DNA of 64,000 bases from Galerina marginata (GCA_023014335.1 JAECYW010000010.1:1302001-1366000), one strand, 5' to 3'. Numbered from the stretch's first letter, positions 33,905-47,600 are shown. Numbers and translations are program-made. The notes: generated by a model from the sequence alone, not told the origin.

Positions 33905-35395
33905 ATGGCACCTCATGACCACCTGCTCGACAACTTCTCAGCGTCGAAAGAGACGCGCGACCTTGCAAACGAGATAATTTACCTTGCAAAACTAAAAACT
34001 GGGCCAGGATCAGGCCGTGAACTACGAGAATTCACGACGGGCCTGCCAGCTGTGTGCATCCTCCTCGCTTCCGAACGGTATTTACTTTCTGCCAACACTC
34101 TGACCGCGAGTTAACCTACGAAAGCAGGCTTAATAATGGAGATGTCTCCACTAACTCAGCGCAAATCGCGTCTTGTCTGAAGAAAAAGGATTTCAAGAAG
34201 GTCTATGAGATTGTCAAGGCCGTTGTTTCGGAAGGGGAAGAAAAAGAGGCGACATATGCAACCTTACACGAAACGTACAAGTCAGAAAAACTGGAGAGCG
34301 CGTTGCGGCCATTCTTTACCAGAACTGAAGATGATCTGCTACATCTGGTACCTAACATTGATCGTACGAGTACCATGTTCAAAAACGTGGTGTACTTTTG
34401 GGTTTGCGGAGCAGCCAAGGTGAGAAAATGACCATGAAATCTGCGAAGTATCTCTCAATATATTCCAGCTTAAGCTAGTGCCAGGAACGGAGACTTTTGT
34501 TAGTGAGCAACGGCTGCCATTCAAAAAATTCGTCAATCTCCTGGCACTCCTTAACGAACATTGCCCGTCCCTTCGGGAAAAGATTCAGGAAGCCTTTAAA
34601 CATGGAAGTAGATCTCCCACCAAAGATCCAGTCACCCCTCGTCAATCTCCACGGAAAGCCCCAATTGTCGAACGAACGCCGTCCAAAGTAATGACAAGTT
34701 CCCCAACTCCCGCGGAAGATGCTGAACAGCACTCGCCTATCCGACGTCTCAGGAGCGCACAGTTACAAGAATCGCCGTCAAAAGCCACTGCAACAAAACG
34801 CGTAACTCAACTTTCTCCGACCAAGATCATACAACCGCCTCCGTTTCGCCCTTGGCAAAAAGGCCCTGCACGCGAGCTACCCTCCAAGGATAGTCCTAAG
34901 AAGCGAGTTGCGGAAAACGCGGAGGCTCAAACTCATGAGATGGACCTTGACCCACCAACTATGGAATCTCCAACTAAAAAGAGGAAGCTGGAATCTCCGA
35001 CCAAACCGACAACACGATCTGCCTCTACCTCTAAATTACCCGTGCAGTCCTTGGTTGTACGCGTTATGATACCGGCCACGCCTTCCAAGAAAGCTCCATC
35101 CGTGTTTCCTCGTTCAACTCCTGCACGCTCAAGCCCACTGAAACGGGCCCATGAAGACGAGGTACATATCCTTGGAGGAGCTGTCGATGCTGCGTCATCG
35201 TCGGACGAAAGCGAACCAGGGGTAAACCTCTCAACGCGACGTTTCCGGCCAGTGTATCTCGATTACAAGCAGTGGAACACGCGAGACCCGCGTCTTTCGC
35301 AGATCTGGAGGAAGGCTGACAAGCGGCAGACAGCAGCTCTAGTTACGCCTGAACCGTCTAGAAGTCCCATTAAGACTGGAAGGAAGCGAGCATGA
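33905..35395 (+). CDS. ORC6: origin recognition complex subunit 6
   Basis: Three exons join in phase (33905-34077, 34128-34419, 34469-35395), giving about 463 residues. The N-terminal half has TFIIB/cyclin-like helices: LPAVCILLASER then LNNGDVSTNSAQIASCLKKK and DFKKVYEIVKAVV. This resembles fungal Orc6. The middle is basic and Ser/Pro-rich with many SPTK and TPSK motifs, likely cyclin-dependent-kinase sites, and bipartite basic signals (TKKRKLESPTK). The C-terminus ends with FRPVYLDYKQWNTRDPR and LSQIWRKADKR, resembling the segment by which Orc6 joins the rest of ORC. ORC marks replication origins and loads the MCM helicase. Assignment rests on recalled family resemblance, so it is moderately strong. 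Confidence 0.72.
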
Positions 35396-35660
35396 ATGAA
35401 TGATGAGAGATGTGTTAGAAGGCATTACGATATGGGCCAGTATGGGGCTCCTTTCTAATAATTTCTATCTCTTTCTTCCTTTTGTGTATTCTGCAGCCTG
35501 CTGAATCGTTGTAAGTGCGTACCGTCTGTATTTTTATTGACAGTTCTTTGAGCTACTTCAAGTGTAACACTGGATATGTATAATGAAATCATTTATCTAA
35601 TCTTACGGATCGGATGCCGGGCCCGAATTTTTGACGGCGAGAACTCGAAGGGTTGGAAAT

Positions 35661-38600
35661 ATGACTCTGAGCTCCTTGCACAAAACTATCATGACCACAT
35701 CGAATCCTGCAATAATCACGACAGTCTCATCACCAGACACATCTAACGGTGGTTTTGATATCCCCGAATCCAAAGATGGATACTTTGGGTATTCCGAGGA
35801 AAGGAGTTTACAGCATGTAAGAGCTCGGGATAATACTTGGTTTAGTTTTCTCCTGATATTGTGTTCAGATTGAGGAGAAGTCCTTAATTCAGCGTAGAGG
35901 GTCAGATGCTCATTCCGATACTGGGAGTTATAAACCGGTCTCTCTCCAAGGATCTGCCATTGGAGACGTTTTCGAGGAGGAGGAAGACGATAAACAGAAG
36001 CAACAGACTGGGGAACCACACGCTATTGGTATTTACCCTTTTGTCATTAAAAGAGAAACATTTGAGAGTTATAACCCTTATTAGAAACTTTCCTGAATGC
36101 AGAACAGGCCCAGCTTCTTCAGTCACTGCAGAAATGTCTCGAACTCCGTGACAAGTACATGTTGAAATCCCGCCAACGCCTCGGCGACGATCCTCGCGAT
36201 TACGACGAGCAGTTCCAAGCCCTGGGAGACGACTATGCAGATGTCTCAGGCGTGCGGCCTGACGCTCCAATCCCCTCAATCACCGGCAACGTGCAATCCC
36301 AAGCGAACAACTTCGAGCCGTGGCAAATCTACCCCAAGCCACCCCCACCGCATTGGCACTGGAAGGATAAATCGGTTATTAGTGCGGATGGATCTCACAA
36401 ACCGGCAGACGACGAGTTTTCTTTCGAGCACTGCGTTATTCCTGGAGCACAAGACGGATGGTCCTATGCAATTGACATGAAAGGGGTGTTCCAGGTTTTC
36501 GACGAAACTGAAGGTTCGTTCGGATGCAAAACCTTGCTTCTACCATCTGACGATCTACATTTTGCTAGGAAAAGAAGAGGAGAAGAAACCTGCGTTTGAC
36601 ATTCCAGACATCCGCGAATATTTCGTCGACCTGGAATACGTCCTCGGCGTGATCTCTGATGGGCCGACTAAAAGTTTTGCGTATCGCAGATTGAAGTACC
36701 TGTCGAGCAAGTTTGAGATGCACAGTCTTTTGAACGAATTCCAAGAGTTAGCGGATATGAAGGTATGTCAACTCACTCATAGCTATAATAATCTGTTTTC
36801 ATTGTCCACAGAAAGTACCGCATCGGTTTGTACTCAGCATGAGATGATCTTTTCTTCGTGCTCAAGGCACCTTCAGAGATTTTTACAACTTGCGGAAGGT
36901 TGACACCCACGTCCATCATTCCAGCAGCATGAACCAAAAGCATCTTCTGCGATTCATCAAGTCTAAGATGAAGCGTAGCCCTAATGTTCGTCGTTCTTGA
37001 ATCTCCTCCTGCCTCATCAGCTGAATCTCAGCTCACTAGGATGATGTTATTTTCCGAGATGGCCATGTGCTAACACTATCTCAAGTGTTCGAATCGCTGA
37101 AACTGACGGCGTACGATCTTTCAATTGATACCCTCGACATGCACGCCCATCAGGATTCCTTCCATCGATTTGACAAGTTTAATTTGAAATACAATCCTAT
37201 CGGAGAATCTCGTCTAAGGGAAATATTCCTCAAAACGGACAACTATATCCAAGGCCGTTATCTGGCTGAATTGACAAAGGGTTGGATCCATCTTGCTCTT
37301 TTCGAGGGCTCAGTCGGCTTACTTCTTCTTTCTGCTAGAGTTGATGAACGATTTGGAGCAGAGCAAGTACCAGGCATGAACCTATCGTTGTGCTCTTCTC
37401 GACAGATCACTGATGCTCAGCTCTTAGAATGTCGAATGGCGTATCAGCATCTATGGGAGAAGTCTTGATGAATGGGATAAACTGGCGAAGTGGATTGTAA
37501 ACAACAAATTGTACTCCCACAATGTTCGTTGGCTCATCCAAATTCCTCGACTTTACGAAGTCTACAAATCTAATGGGTCTATCCGGACGTTTGAGGACAT
37601 TGTCATCAGTGAGTTTTTCTATTCTGTTTTTCCTTTTTTTGCTAATCTCTCAAACTCATTTAGACGTCTTCCGACCTCTTTTCGAGGTGACCAAGGATCC
37701 TAGAACCCACCCAGAGCTGCATATCTTTTTACAGCGTGTCATTGGCTTCGATACAGTTGATGATGAGTCGAAAATCGAGAGGAGGATCCACAAGAAATTC
37801 CCTTACCCAAGATTATGGGATTTCCCCCAATCTCCTCCCTATTCCTATTGGTGCGTGGAGTTTCCGTCGTGACTGCTTGCTGACTGACAATAGCTGTTAA
37901 AGGTTGTATTACATGTTCGCAAACATGGCAAGCTTGAACAACTGGAGACGGGTACGGGGTTTCAGTACGTTTGCCTGACTTCCTTGCCAATGCGGCCAGC
38001 TGGACTTACCACAATCCCTATCCAGACACATTCGTTTTTCGTCCGCATTGTGGAGAAGCAGGAGATACGGACCATCTTACATCCGCATTTCTTACCTCCC
38101 ATTCGATATCTCATGGCATCCTGTTGCGCAAGGTACCAGCGCTTCAATACTTGTTCTATCTGAAGCAAATCGGGCTTGCAATGAGTCCGTTGAGCAACAA
38201 CGCGCTCTTCTTGGCCTATGAGCGAAATCCCTTGCCAGATTTCTTTAAGACTGGGCTGAACGTCAGCTTGAGCACGGACGACCCTCTGCAATTCCATTTT
38301 ACGAAGGTGAGCTACATTGAATTTCTCATAATTCCAAACTTCACATCTCGTGGTTTAGGAACCCCTATTGGAAGAATACAGCGTAGCTGCTCATGTAAGT
38401 TGGCTGCCTACTTAGCTTATCGCACTGTAATGACTCTCATTTGACTGCAGATTTATAAGTTACCCCAAAGTTCACTTGGGGAGCTTGCGCGCAATTCGGT
38501 GAAGCAAAGCGGTTTTGAAATGAAAATCAAGCGTCACTGGCTGGGTAAAAACTGGTATCTTCCTGGAGCCGCTGGAAATGATATAAATAAGGTGAGCTTC

Positions 38601-38829
38601 ATTTCATCCCATTGTTCTAAATTTGCCTAGATGCCCTTCATTATAGACGAACGTGCCTGATAGCAGACTAGCATATCGGCACCAAACCTTGCTCGGGGAA
38701 CTCGATATGATTCGCGGAAAAATTTCGACCTCACAACACTCTAATCAGAGTCCTGCCGCTCATGAAATTATTTTCCCGACACCCGACGTCGTTGCTGCAA
38801 AGTCTATGGCCAGCTCCAAGGAAGGATAG
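35661..38829 (+). CDS. AMD1: AMP deaminase
   Basis: At least twelve exons. The start is uncertain between ATG 35661 and 35691. Key segments in order: [48 protein letters not shown], then [20 protein letters not shown] carrying the zinc-binding His pair. Next come [99 protein letters not shown] and [20 protein letters not shown]. These match the whole catalytic domain. The enzyme hydrolyses AMP to IMP and ammonia in the purine nucleotide cycle. The protein ends MASSKEG at 38829. One intron (37374-37427) appears to use a GC donor. A frame linking KYQ to [10 protein letters not shown] requires it. Confidence 0.92.
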
Positions 38830-39791
38830 TCGGGTTTCCGCTTGTTTGCAGTCAAAAACACGCAAATGTACCCCAAATTCAACGCTTCTCTGTACTCGAG
38901 TATGTAGCTTAAAATATCCCTTTGCGTCAAATCTTCCCACGACCACACTCAGTGCCCACCATCATTGCACCATCACGAACAGAAGAACACCTGCCAGTGG
39001 GTTCTCGCAGTACACTTATTCTCGGTGCTACTTGCCCATGGCTGAGCGAACGTTTGCCATTGTTGTGATTACCACACGCAGTGGACTTCGAGAGGTGTCC
39101 CAAAATTCCAATCAAGCTAGTCAAGCTCGAATACATAATGGCGTAAACAAGAAATGCCAGTGTTATATATCGTCGGTATGGTCCCGCACTTCTACTTTAA
39201 CTTATTCTATTATATGTTCACTGATTCAGGCATCGAAGGATGTATCTGGTTGTATTTCGACTCCAAATGTCGAAGTGAACTCCCAGGCATCTCCTAATGT
39301 GGACACTACTGAGAGCAAATGCTATTCGAATCCTTCTGACTCGATGCTATGTGACGTCGGGATTAGAGTGCTCTGGCGAACTGTTTCTACATTTCACTAT
39401 TGCAGAGCTCAACGATGAGCCGGCGCTTTCTGGACACTGCCGGTCTTGATTTGTCCTCCTCGGTCCCATGACATTGTAACCTCGAGGATCCACTCGCACG
39501 CGAGCACCTAGTGTTCACCATAGTCACACCTGGTTAAATAGCACCTGTTAAATAACTCCGAACGTGTCTCTCAGCTTTGAGCCGCTTCAAGGCATCCTGT
39601 GGGGCCAGAACTATGATGTATGTTGGATGGGACAGAGACATTCATTTTTGCTGCGGGGCTTCCACCAGTCCTTGGCTTGTCCTTGTCAAGAATAACCACA
39701 TGTAACTATAAATATGACGCATATCTGGTGTGTTGTTGATTCTGCATCTCCTCTCCTTTCCTCCTTCCCTATTCCTCGTCCTCCCCTCCAC
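38830..39791. other. intergenic; promoter of the DUF2235 gene at its end
   Basis: Several plus-strand frames occur near 38.9-39.4 kb but no complete gene or family is recognised. A tataaata element at about 39706, some 85 bp before the next start codon, fits a core promoter. Confidence 0.4.
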
Positions 39792-41672
39792 ATGGCAGAT
39801 TCTAGTAACACCGGGAATCAGCCTCGCTCGCTTGTTTTGTGCTTCGATGGATCTTCTAATGAATATGACGCGGATGTGAGCAATTCTCCTCGTCTGTATC
39901 GATCGTTAATGTAACCGAGTGTTTCTCCAGAATACCAATGTCGTTAAACTCTTCGCTCTTTTGAAAAAGGATAACGACGACCAACTATGTTACTACCAGG
40001 TATAACTTGACCCATCCTGCTTTTAGAAAACCATAGGTGAAGACAGCCTTTCAGGCCGGTGTGGGAACCTACTTTCAACCTGGTGTGGTTTCCCCCATTT
40101 TTGAATGGGGTGCAAAGGTCTTGGATCTGGCGTTTGCTTGGTAGGCAATTTCATTTTCTCAATCATATTCGAGACTAAGCTTCCTATTACAGGTATCTGA
40201 ACCAGCATGTTATGGATGGCTACACGTTTTTAATGCAGAACTACCGCGCGGGAGATAAAATATCTATATTTGGTACGATGATCATCGGAAAGCTTCCCTA
40301 CAGCAGTGAATTGACACGTCCTTAACAGGTTTTTCTCGTGGTGCATATACAGCTAGGTAGTTAGCATATACTACATTTATGAAATGGGATGCTTATTTAG
40401 GGTCAAGAGCGTTGGGCGGGCTTCTTTACAAGGTACGTTGCCCTCTTCGGTATTTATTTTACCTATTTAACTCGTTGTCCAGGTCGGACTTTTACCGAAA
40501 GACAACCAGGCCCAAGTCCCATTCGCGTACAAGATGTATCAACGCACTGATGCGGACGGTGATGAACTCTGCGCCGGCTTTAAGCAAACTTACTGTCAGA
40601 ACGTGACAATTGACTTCATGGGGGTCTGGTAAGTGCAAGATGTCTGCTACATGTCAATATTGTTCATTCCAAGTAATTATAGGGACACGGTAGCGAGCGT
40701 CGGAGTTATCATGGGTAAAACTCTACCTTTTACTAACTCGAATAGTGCGATCAAGACATTCCGGCATGCACTCTCACTCGACGAAGTGAGTTACCTAGCA
40801 CTGGGCGGTGATATTCATCCGTCATTGACACGCTCGATTTAGCATCGCGCAAAATTCAGGCCAACCCTCTACCACCGTCCGGCACCGAGTGTGTCTGCCG
40901 CCCAACTTGATCCAGAACGCGCCAGTTCACCTGCCAAAGCGAATTCCGTTTCTGATGAGTCTGTCTCCGAATCGAAGACGAAGAAGAAACGACGGGGATT
41001 CTTTGGGCTCGGTCGGCCTGTTCGGATAAAGAAGACAAGGAAAGCCATTGCGCCTGTCCTAGTTGAGGACGACCAGCCTCCAGATGATGTCCTCGAGGTG
41101 TGGTTCTCTGGATGTCACAGCGGTACGGCATCATGGCGTTTTTTAGTTCAATATTATTGATGAAACGTTTTTAGACATCGGAGGAGGTGCGGTCACAAAC
41201 GAAACCGTGAATTCGTTGGCAAATATCAGTTTGAGATGGATGGTACGCGAAGCTATGCTTGCCAGTTGCGAGATCAAGTTCGACGCCGCAGCACTCGAAC
41301 GCGCAAATATTAATTTGGAGCTTGAGCCAACCTCCGAAGATATTGAAATGGACCAAGCTGACGCTTTGGAGCCGCTCCACGACGAACTTAAACTTGATCC
41401 CCTCTGGTGGTTACTCGAAATTGTCCCATTGCAATATTCCTGGCAGGATGGCCAAAATGTTTGGCATCGCGAATGGAGGTATGTTATCCCTTTTCAATTC
41501 CGGTCACGATATCAATTACCATTCGGGCTTTAGTTTCCATTTAGGTCGTGGGCGAGAGATTGTGGATCCACAGCCAAACTTTCACGCCACCGTCATGAAA
41601 CGCATGCAGTCGGCTCTGGGATATACACCTAAAGCCACTTGGAAGTCGGGTACTGAGGTCTTCGTCAACTAA
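39792..41672 (+). CDS. DUF2235 alpha/beta-hydrolase-like protein
   Basis: Many short exons. The first (39792-39875) gives MADSSNTGNQPRSLVLCFDG ending SNEYDAD. The next (from 39931) gives NTNVVKLFALLKKDNDDQLC. Then follow AGVGTYFQPG, YLNQHVMDGYTFLMQNYRAG, ISIFG plus FSRGAYTAR (the nucleophile elbow GFSRG), ALGGLLYKVGLLPKDN, DTVASVGV, FRHALSLDEHRAKFRP, VWFSGCHSDIGGG and NISLRWMVREA. These are the conserved blocks of DUF2235, the family to which the Tle1 phospholipase effectors belong. Ser, Asp and His candidates are all visible. An acidic and basic insert lies between KFRPTLYH and VWFSG. A cytosolic lipase or esterase is likely; the substrate is unknown. Confidence 0.85.
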
Positions 41673-42399
41673 TGGGACACCGGTTACCTAGCTTGGAGCC
41701 TCCGACTCGGAGTACCTATACCATATCGTTAAGTGATCCCTACTTAATTTCCCAGTCATTATGTCCGAATCTTGAGGGCCTTCACGATTTTTTTATGATT
41801 GAAATGATCTTCACGACCTTCACGTTTTTCATGATATGTTTTGGATACGTCGGTAATGTTTTGGACATATGTATCGTACAGTAGTTGTGCTAAGTAATTG
41901 CCAACAAATACTGTTGTGTACCATATCGTGGTAAGATAATAAGATACAACGGTAGCCCTAAGTAGTGGGGTTCAGGAATGAGTTTTACTTCTATTACTAC
42001 TGTTTTAACTTCGTAGATATTGTTGGAAGTGGATGAGAAGCTGATGGGCTCAGCAACTGATCACTGTGATCAGGGTTGTGGTGATAAATCAGTTTGGTAG
42101 CGACGAATGATAAATTTCTCTTCAAAGCCAATTTTTTACCCCCACCGCCCTCAAGGCTGATATGTTTAGGACGATCAAATTTACTTTGCATTGGAGGGGA
42201 CCCCACACAAGGAAGGCGACGGTCGGCGAACATGGCGATCTTGTAACCACGTGCCTTCTGTTCAGATCCGGAAATGATATGCACCAGCGTTTCAACTTCT
42301 TCTCATCCACCGCCGGCTGCTCGCACTCACCCTCTTTCTTCTGACATCTCGCATATTTTCAGAGCATAGCACCATTTACATTGCGTAGAAACCCTCACA
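41673..42399. other. intergenic, no gene seen
   Basis: AT-rich sequence between the DUF2235 gene and the MAP kinase kinase. A few inverted words (ttcacgattttttatgat) occur near 41.8 kb. Likely 3' and 5' untranslated sequence. Confidence 0.45.
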
Positions 42400-44142
42400 A
42401 TGGCGATGGCAACGTCTCCTATTCGCAAGAAGCGGAACTGGAAAGCTCTTCAGCTTAGTGTGGCAGAACAAGTGCCAACGCCAGCGACAGCGAGGGAGGC
42501 TGAACCAGTGGCTATTCGTCAGGCTCCTATTCCAGTCCCCGCAGCATCTGCTCCAGTGGAAAGGAAGAAACGACCGCCTCCAATGGTCATCAAAGCGCCT
42601 AAAATCCCCAACTCGAGTGGTGCTGTTTCTGCCGTAGAACAAGACGGCAACCTGCTGACTGTTACCTCTGGGCAAAGCAATGCCCCACACTCTGCCTCGC
42701 CAGCGATACGTCGGAACACCTATCATGCCACTCTGTCAACAACACTCGCGAATTTGGACATGAACGCCGAAATTAAATTTGATTTGAAGAACGAGGACCT
42801 GAAGGACTTGCAGGAACTGGGTCAAGGCAACGGCGGAAGTGTAAAGAAAGTCGAGCATATTCCGACGAAGACAATCATGGCCAAAAAGGCGAGTCTTTGC
42901 ACGTCACTTCTATGATTCTTGTCGCTGATATTCGCGGCTGACCCCAGATTGTTCTGATCGATGCGAAGCCATCAGTACGAAAACAAATCCTACGAGAACT
43001 TCAAATTATGCACGATTGCCATTCAAAATATATTATCTCGTTTTGGGGCGCCTTTCTTGCCGATCCCAACATCTGCATCTGCATGGAATTTATGGACAAG
43101 GGCTCTCTGGACGGGATCTACAAGAAGATTGGGCCAATTGATATCGACGTCGTTGGCAAGGTCGCATTGGCTGTGTTAGAGGGCTTGACATATCTGTATG
43201 ATGTTCATCGCATCATCCATCGAGGTCTGTCCACTGTCTCTCTTTTTGATATCATTCTGTCCAGCCGCCATCACGTGATGGTAGGACATTCGCAGACGAC
43301 GCTTGGGGTCGTCATAACGATTTCTGTCGCTCACCTCGCAACCTGCAGACATCAAACCCTCGAATATCCTTTGCAACTCACGGGGGGAGATCAAAATATG
43401 TGACTTCGGCGTGTCCGGAGAGCTCATAAATTCCATTGCGGACACATTCGTGGGCACCTCGACTTATATGAGTGTGAGTGGTTACTTGGCTTGGGTCATT
43501 TTTTCTTCTCAAGCTGACATGCCCTCATATCCCACACTTGCATCGATACGCCATAAATATCTCATTTATGATGCAATGCCGGCAGCCTGAACGAATACAG
43601 GGAGCGCAGTATGCTGTCAAGTCAGACGTCTGGTCTCTCGGGATCTCTTTGATTGAACTTGCACTCGGTCGCTTTCCCTTTTCTGAGTCGACTTCTGATG
43701 ATGATTCCGACTCGGATTACGAGGGAACGCTGTCACCCGCTCGGCCGGGATCCATCTCGCTCTCTGGGCTGCCACCTGCGCGTATAAAAAGAGGCACAAA
43801 GAAGGACCCAAAGAAGGATAAACGAAAGAGCAAGGGCGTCAGTCTGCAGGGCGGTGGTATGACTATGAGCATCCTGGAACTCCTACAGCATATCGTAAAT
43901 GAGCCTGCACCACGGCTGACGCCTGAAGGACGGTACCCGAAGGAGGCAGAGTTGTTCATTGACAGTTGCCTACTGAAGGATCCTGTCAGCCGAAAGACAC
44001 CGAAGGATTTATTGGTATGATATCCACTAATTTTTTTCATTCCTGTTCCCTGACCTTTTCTTCGTGACATTAGAAAGATGATTGGATAGAACATGCTAGG
44101 ACCTCCGACGTGAACTTAGAAGAGTGGGCGAGCACATTTTAG
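42400..44142 (+). CDS. STE7: MAP kinase kinase, STE7/Fuz7 class
   Basis: Exons from 42400 to TAG at 44140-44142. The N-terminal [13 protein letters not shown] looks like a MAPK-docking D-site. The kinase domain opens with [14 protein letters not shown] and has [20 protein letters not shown] (catalytic Lys), ELQIMHDC and [21 protein letters not shown] is split by an intron, with exon ends CATCGAG and ACATCAAA. Then come ICDFGVSG and the activation segment [20 protein letters not shown], with Ser and Thr as MAPKKK target sites. [20 protein letters not shown] follows. A long Ser/Asp- and Lys-rich insert lies before [18 protein letters not shown]. This class sits in the mating and filamentation MAPK cascade of fungi. 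All essential residues are present. Confidence 0.92.
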
Positions 44143-44674
44143 AAGAACTTGATGTTCATGAGCGCTTGCTCCCCTCCACTGTGAGGTTGTTTGCTGGTTT
44201 TATCCGAATAGCCGACAGATTTCTCAACTTCGATTGGTCAGGCACCTAGACTTGCAGTCCTTCTCTTTGATTTTAATCTTTTGCAGTCTTGCATGTTTTC
44301 GAAGAGAAACCACATCGCCGTTATTTAGCACCCACTATCGTCGCTATCTCTTCAGTTGGGCTTGTTTTTCACGTCCTATCCTTTATTTTCCTACTGCTTT
44401 TCCGATTTCTGCATATCAGATAGTAATTGTAATATTTTATGACGATGTAAGAGGTACAATGGAGCGGTTTTCCTCACGAACAGTGTATGATAGTTGAACT
44501 AATTCGCCACAATGAGCAAAACGTAAATTAAAATAGAATTGACTGTCGCGTATGTGGTCACATCATGTGCTGTGACGACCGTGTTCAAGTTGGAGCGCCT
44601 CCGATGACATTGAAATGACTCATTTTCTTGTTCTCTTATTAGCTGTCAATTTCTCCTTCGTTCCTAGAAACTTG
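44143..44674. other. intergenic, MAPKK 3' end / RAD4 promoter
   Basis: No gene supported. Probably contains the terminator side of the kinase gene and the RAD4 promoter. Confidence 0.45.
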
Positions 44675-47600
44675 ATGTCTTCGGATATAGAACAAAGCAG
44701 TCTGCTCCAAGACGAAAGTGAAGAAGAATTCGACTGGGAAGAGGTCGAAGTGCCAGAACATCAACCAGAGCATTTGGAGATCACCTTACAAGTACACTCG
44801 AAAGCATCAAACAGTAAAACGCAGAACAAGTCTGTTTTCTTTTCTTGTGGCTGAAGAGCCCGGGATCTGATTTTCGCTAGGAAGAAAGGAGTAAACCATG
44901 CTGAACGCCTCATGAGAATTGATTGTCATAAGATTCACACTGTCGCATTAATTGCTAGTACCCGTCAGCGAAATGCTTGGGTCAACGACCCTCTATTGCA
45001 CGTATGTATTTTTCTAATGAATTTAGTTAGATAACTAACTACGCTTTATAGGCCAGACTTCTCTCACTTACTCCCCTTCATCTGCAAACAGCCTTTGCCG
45101 TTATCCACAAGTCTCGCGTTCCAGACCAGAACCAGCGCGGACGTATGTTCGAGAAAGCCATTGAAAGCTTGACCGAGTGGTGGACCAACTCATTCTTTGA
45201 AGTGATACCTGATGGCCATATTCGCAACCGGACCTTCGATGATATTCAACAAAAACTGGAAATTCGTGGACTACACGTCAAAGACGAGAGCGACCCTGAA
45301 GCCACTATCGAAGTTGAAACTCTTCAGGACATCATCGAGGACGAGGTTGAGACCATTCGAAGCTCCAAGAGCTTGATGAAACACGCCCTCATGCAGAACG
45401 GATCAAGAGACACAAGCGCACAGCTCTTCACAGCACTTTGTAGGGGCCTAGGAATTCCGGCTCGGTTGGTCGTTAGTGTGCAGAGCGTCCCATGGCAAGC
45501 TAGTGTTGGGAAACCTAAAGCCAAATACGAAAAGAAGCCAAAGCTCAAGGGGAAAGAGTTTTTGGTTCAAGAAAGCGAGGCAGGAGATATGTCGAGTTCC
45601 AGTAAATGGGATCAAATGAGCGACACTGGTCGGCGAGTGGATGGTGGGCCCGTTCCGATAAGTGAGAAGGCCAAAGGAAAGATGAAGGCCAAACCTATTG
45701 TAAAGCTCAGAAAGACCAAGGGCAAAGGCAAAGTTCTAGGGACAGCACCGGCACCAGTTAAATTAGGTGGGTTCGATGTTTTTTGACGTTGTCTTTGTCT
45801 GATTTTTCGAGTCTAGCTTCGCCTGATCCCTTGACTACACCTCCAGTTTACTGGACCGAGGTTTTTTCTCGGCCAGATTCAAGATGGCTGCCAGTTGATC
45901 CAATTCGTGGCATTGTCAATAAACGCAAAAGCTTTGACCCTACACCGTCAACTAGCAGCGTCAATACGCCTACGCCGTCCAGCCTATTTCCTCCCTACAC
46001 GTCGGCTCCCCAAATCAACCGTCGAATTCCCAACACGAGAGTGGAAAATCGCATGGTGTATGTAATTGCTTTCGAGGAAGATGGATACGCAAGAGATGTC
46101 ACAAGGAGGTACGCCAAAGAGTTCGGAGCGAAAGTGGCGAAGGTACAAGGGGGTAGCAGCGCGCCGAACATGGCTGGAGGCGGGAAAGGACGTCAAGCCT
46201 GGTGGGAGAAAGTGGTCAAGTCAATTGAACGACCGTACCGCCTAGTACGAATTCCCCGTCTTCTGTCAGGAAAAAGGCTGACATTCTACGAAAGAATCGA
46301 GATGATCTGGAAGATCAGGAACTACAGGCAGCGCAACTGATGGAAGGGATGCCCACTACGATGACCGGTTTCAAGGATCATCCATTGTTTGACATTTATC
46401 TGCTTCCAACGATATCTCTCTGAATGATTTCGCAGATACGCACTTGCCCGGCACCTCAAGCAAACCGAGACTATCCATCCACCACCTCCGGCGACCCCAG
46501 AATTGGGCAAATTCAGAGGAGAACCTGTCTATCCACGTTCCTCTATAGTGTCCCTCAAGACAGCAGAAAACTGGATGCGAAACTTGGGAAGATCGGTCAA
46601 GCAAGGCGAACAACCCATGAAAATGGTGAAACTACGGGCAGGAACGGTAAATCGCATGCGGGAACTCGAAGTCCTGAAGGATGAGCTCACTGTGGCTGGT
46701 CAAGGCGAGCCGAATGGAGAAGGTTCATCAACTGCAGAAATAATGCAGGGCCTGTATGCTTTCTCGCAAACAGAACCTTACGTTCCCGAACCTGTGATTA
46801 ATGTGAGCCGAACTTTATTTTTTGTTTCAGTGCAAAGGCGGCGGATCTTATTATTGTCTACTCTTTAGGGTAAAGTCCCAAAGAACAACTTTGGTAATAT
46901 CGATCTATACGTGCCCTCCATGCTCCCGAAAGGAGCGGTGCATATTCCTTGTCAGTTAACTCGCAGTCTCTTTGTACCGTGTCGATACTTGGGACTAACG
47001 TGGATGGACAGTCAAGGGGGTTGCCAAAATAGCAAGAAAGCTAGGCTTCGACTATGCTGAGGCTGTGGTGCGTGGCATTATGTATCGTGCCCGATTTTAT
47101 GAATTTGGTTTGACGTTTTCCCATTATTGTTCAATCTGCGTTTTTTGCAGACTGGTTTCGAGTTCAAAAAACGCCGAGCCTTTCCCATAGTTGAAGGAGT
47201 AGTCGTCGCGGCCCAGAACGAAGCCACCATACTCGAGGTGATCCTCGCTTTTCCCTCTCTATTCGCACTCCACTTACGTGACTGCCTTTCTTACCTGCAG
47301 GCTTACTGGGAAGCTGAACGGGAAGCGGAGGAGAAAGCCAGAATCAAGCGAGAGGAACGTGTCCTGAAGCAGTGGACACGTTTGGTTCAGGGTCTTCGTA
47401 TTCGACAACGACTTCAAGAGAAATATTCGACGAAGCCAGGTGATGAACAAGAAGAACGCTCTCACAAGGCTAAGCTGTCTCGCCAAGATAACGAAACTGA
47501 ACCTGTGGAAGAACTGCCTCATGTTCGTCCTTCTCTGTCGATTTACCGCTGCTGGGCATTAACTTTCCACAGGATGATCCATCTGATTCCGCAGGCGGCT

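Noticed and set aside
37340..37470. Frameshift or pseudogene state in AMP deaminase near the KYQ segment
   Set aside because: A GC-AG intron restores the conserved sequence exactly and all other domains are intact, so a non-canonical intron is the simpler reading.
38762..39418. 218-codon plus-strand frame after AMP deaminase
   Set aside because: It overlaps the conserved AMP deaminase C-terminal exon in another frame and shows no recognisable family. Probably chance.
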